This document shows positions 5,149 through 6,264 of a DNA stretch of 6,264 nucleotides, piece after piece. The position numbers and the translations under genes were made by a program. How positions within the stretch are numbered: the first letter of the stretch is position 1; each line of letters begins with the position of its first letter. The DNA comes from Symbiobacteriaceae bacterium (GTDB lineage Bacteria > Bacillota_E > Symbiobacteriia > Symbiobacteriales > Symbiobacteriaceae): positions 1 to 6,264 of the forward strand of contig DAHVXO010000027.1 in assembly GCA_027356675.1 (NCBI GenBank). Reading direction: 5' to 3'. The notes below the pieces were generated by a model. The model was given only the letters and a program-made list of their open reading frames with translations, was not told the origin of the DNA and did not search any database.

Positions 5149-6264
5149 GTCTCGAATACGCCACCCAGCAATACCTCTGCTACAGCGCTCTACAGTTCAA
5201 ACTGGCAGGACCTCATGGGCATCTGGATGGACAGCAAGCTCAGCCAGAACGACACCTCAACCTATGGTCCGCGTCTGGGCGAACTGCGCTACTCAGGTGA
5301 CTGGACGCGCAACCAGATTGTAGACTATACCGGGTTTTTCCGCGATGAAACCAATGTGATCAAGTACAACGTGGCACACAACTTTACCTCAGAAGGATAC
5401 TACCTGAGCGATGGCAGTATCCAGAACAAGTACCTCCAGTACAGCGGCGCCAACCCGCCGGTCAACATCAGCAAATACTACGAGGCGATCCCCAACCAGC
5501 CGTTCATGTTGGTGCACTATGCCATCCAAAATCCCGGCGCTAGCAGCATCAACTGGAACGTCCTGGATCAGGTGCACCTCAACAACCCGAACCGACCTTC
5601 CGGCAGTGTCGCCGGTACATATGATGCTACCCGTAACGCCCTCTTCGGGGACCTTACCGGCGTGGGCGGCGGCGTGGTTGTGTTGGGCGCCTTCTCCGCC
5701 GTCAGCAGCTACCAGGTCGGAAACGATACCGACACCAACCCCGCCAACCTGACCTCGAGCCCCTGGTACCAGTTTGACAACAACGGATCCCTCAAGAATA
5801 ACGCCAGCCTGACCACGGCTGACGTGGACCTCGCGTTTCAGCAGAGCTTGACGATCGCCGCCGGCGCGACGACGGATCTGTACTTCTACATCACCGTACG
5901 CTCCACCATGGTGGCGGCACAGGCCGCGGCGGATACCGCCCGAGCCCAGACCGGCTCCTACTGGTTCGACCAATCGAACACTTCGTGGACGAATTGGCTC
6001 AACAGCGGGCGGCGGGCCAGTACCACCGATACGGGCGTCAACAGCGCCTTCGACATCAATCTGATGACCATCAAGCAGATGCAGAACCCGACCCTGGGCA
6101 CCATCCCCGCCGCAAGCAATCCGATTTCGTACGCCTACGGCGTGTGGGCACGGGATGCTTCCGTGACGGCCATGGCGCTCGATGCCACCCAGCACTACGC
6201 TGAGGCCGCCAAGTTCTGGAACTGGTTGGCTTCGGTCCAGAATGCGGACGGCAGCTTCCACACG
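5035..6264 (+). CDS. Secreted two-domain GH15 glucoamylase/glucodextranase (N-terminal part; runs off the window)
   Basis: An open frame of 410 codons with no stop before the window ends. Residues 1-38 form a signal peptide: basic n-region MRFWKQKR, a hydrophobic core around VALATMVLLL, then a cut after ALA (36-38). Residues about 50-305 are beta-rich (YTGFFRDETNVIKYNVAH, PFMLVHYAIQNPG, DLYFYITVRST) and fit the N-terminal beta-sandwich of bacterial glucoamylases and glucodextranases. A linker (about 306-336) leads into the (alpha/alpha)6 barrel, whose first motif YGVWARDAS (368-376) is the family's Tyr-x-x-Trp-x-Arg-Asp signature, matching YSWLRD in the cytoplasmic GH15. Helices rich in Ala, Phe and Trp follow, then NADGSFHT at the edge. 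The catalytic Glu residues lie beyond the window. It probably attacks alpha-glucan outside the cell while the upstream enzymes work inside. Whether it prefers alpha-1,4 or alpha-1,6 links cannot be seen. Confidence 0.88.
   Translation, partial: MRFWKQKRMMVALATMVLLLVNMLGLVPGPFSAKPALAVSNTPPSNTSATALYSSNWQDLMGIWMDSKLSQNDTSTYGPRLGELRYSGDWTRNQIVDYTGFFRDETNVIKYNVAHNFTSEGYYLSDGSIQNKYLQYSGANPPVNISKYYEAIPNQPFMLVHYAIQNPGASSINWNVLDQVHLNNPNRPSGSVAGTYDATRNALFGDLTGVGGGVVVLGAFSAVSSYQVGNDTDTNPANLTSSPWYQFDNNGSLKNNASLTTADVDLAFQQSLTIAAGATTDLYFYITVRSTMVAAQAAADTARAQTGSYWFDQSNTSWTNWLNSGRRASTTDTGVNSAFDINLMTIKQMQNPTLGTIPAASNPISYAYGVWARDASVTAMALDATQHYAEAAKFWNWLASVQNADGSFHT

Noticed and set aside
5010..5300. Alternative + strand frame starting at ATG 5010
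   Set aside because: It runs out of frame through the ribosome binding site and signal peptide of the secreted GH15. The peptide has no recognisable features, and the gggagg site lies after its start.
5389..6261. Long open frame (290 codons) on the - strand
   Set aside because: It lies wholly opposite the secreted GH15 gene, which has a ribosome binding site, a signal peptide and family motifs. Its product is Val/Gly/Arg-rich with no recognisable domain, as expected for an antisense shadow in GC-rich DNA.

Overview
The window is GC-rich, densely coded bacterial DNA with every supported gene on the + strand. It looks like part of a catabolic operon for alpha-1,6-linked glucose polymers (dextran, isomalto-oligosaccharides and possibly their cyclic forms). 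The taxon cannot be fixed from this sequence. GC-rich codon use, strong Shine-Dalgarno sites and a Gram-positive-like signal peptide would suit a Chloroflexota-like or high-GC Firmicute-like bacterium, but that is only a guess.

Layout: (1) 2-163 is the last 53 residues of a MalG-type sugar ABC transporter permease. (2) 162-266 has no start codon of its own and looks like a degenerate glycoside hydrolase tail. (3) 285-1379 encodes a GH15 (glucoamylase/glucodextranase family) enzyme made of the catalytic barrel only, with no signal peptide. (4) 1376-3076 encodes a GH66 enzyme (dextranase family), translationally coupled to GH15 by an ATGA overlap. (5) 3129-4841 encodes a second, diverged GH66 paralogue in tandem, also without a signal peptide; its start codon is ambiguous. 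(6) 4842-5034 is a 193-base gap with small inverted repeats but no convincing promoter or terminator. (7) 5035-6264 is the first 410 residues of a secreted, two-domain GH15 enzyme that runs off the window.

How the genes may work together (inference): the secreted GH15, and perhaps other enzymes outside the window, would act on polysaccharide outside the cell. The ABC transporter would import oligosaccharides. The two cytoplasmic GH66 proteins would cut internal alpha-1,6 bonds, and the cytoplasmic GH15 would release glucose from chain ends. Characterised GH66 enzymes are mostly exported, so a pair of cytoplasmic GH66 paralogues coupled to a barrel-only GH15 is the most unusual part of the locus. 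Both GH66 proteins keep the expected catalytic Asp and Glu. They are too short to hold the CBM35 insertion typical of cycloisomaltooligosaccharide glucanotransferases, which favours dextranase-like hydrolysis.
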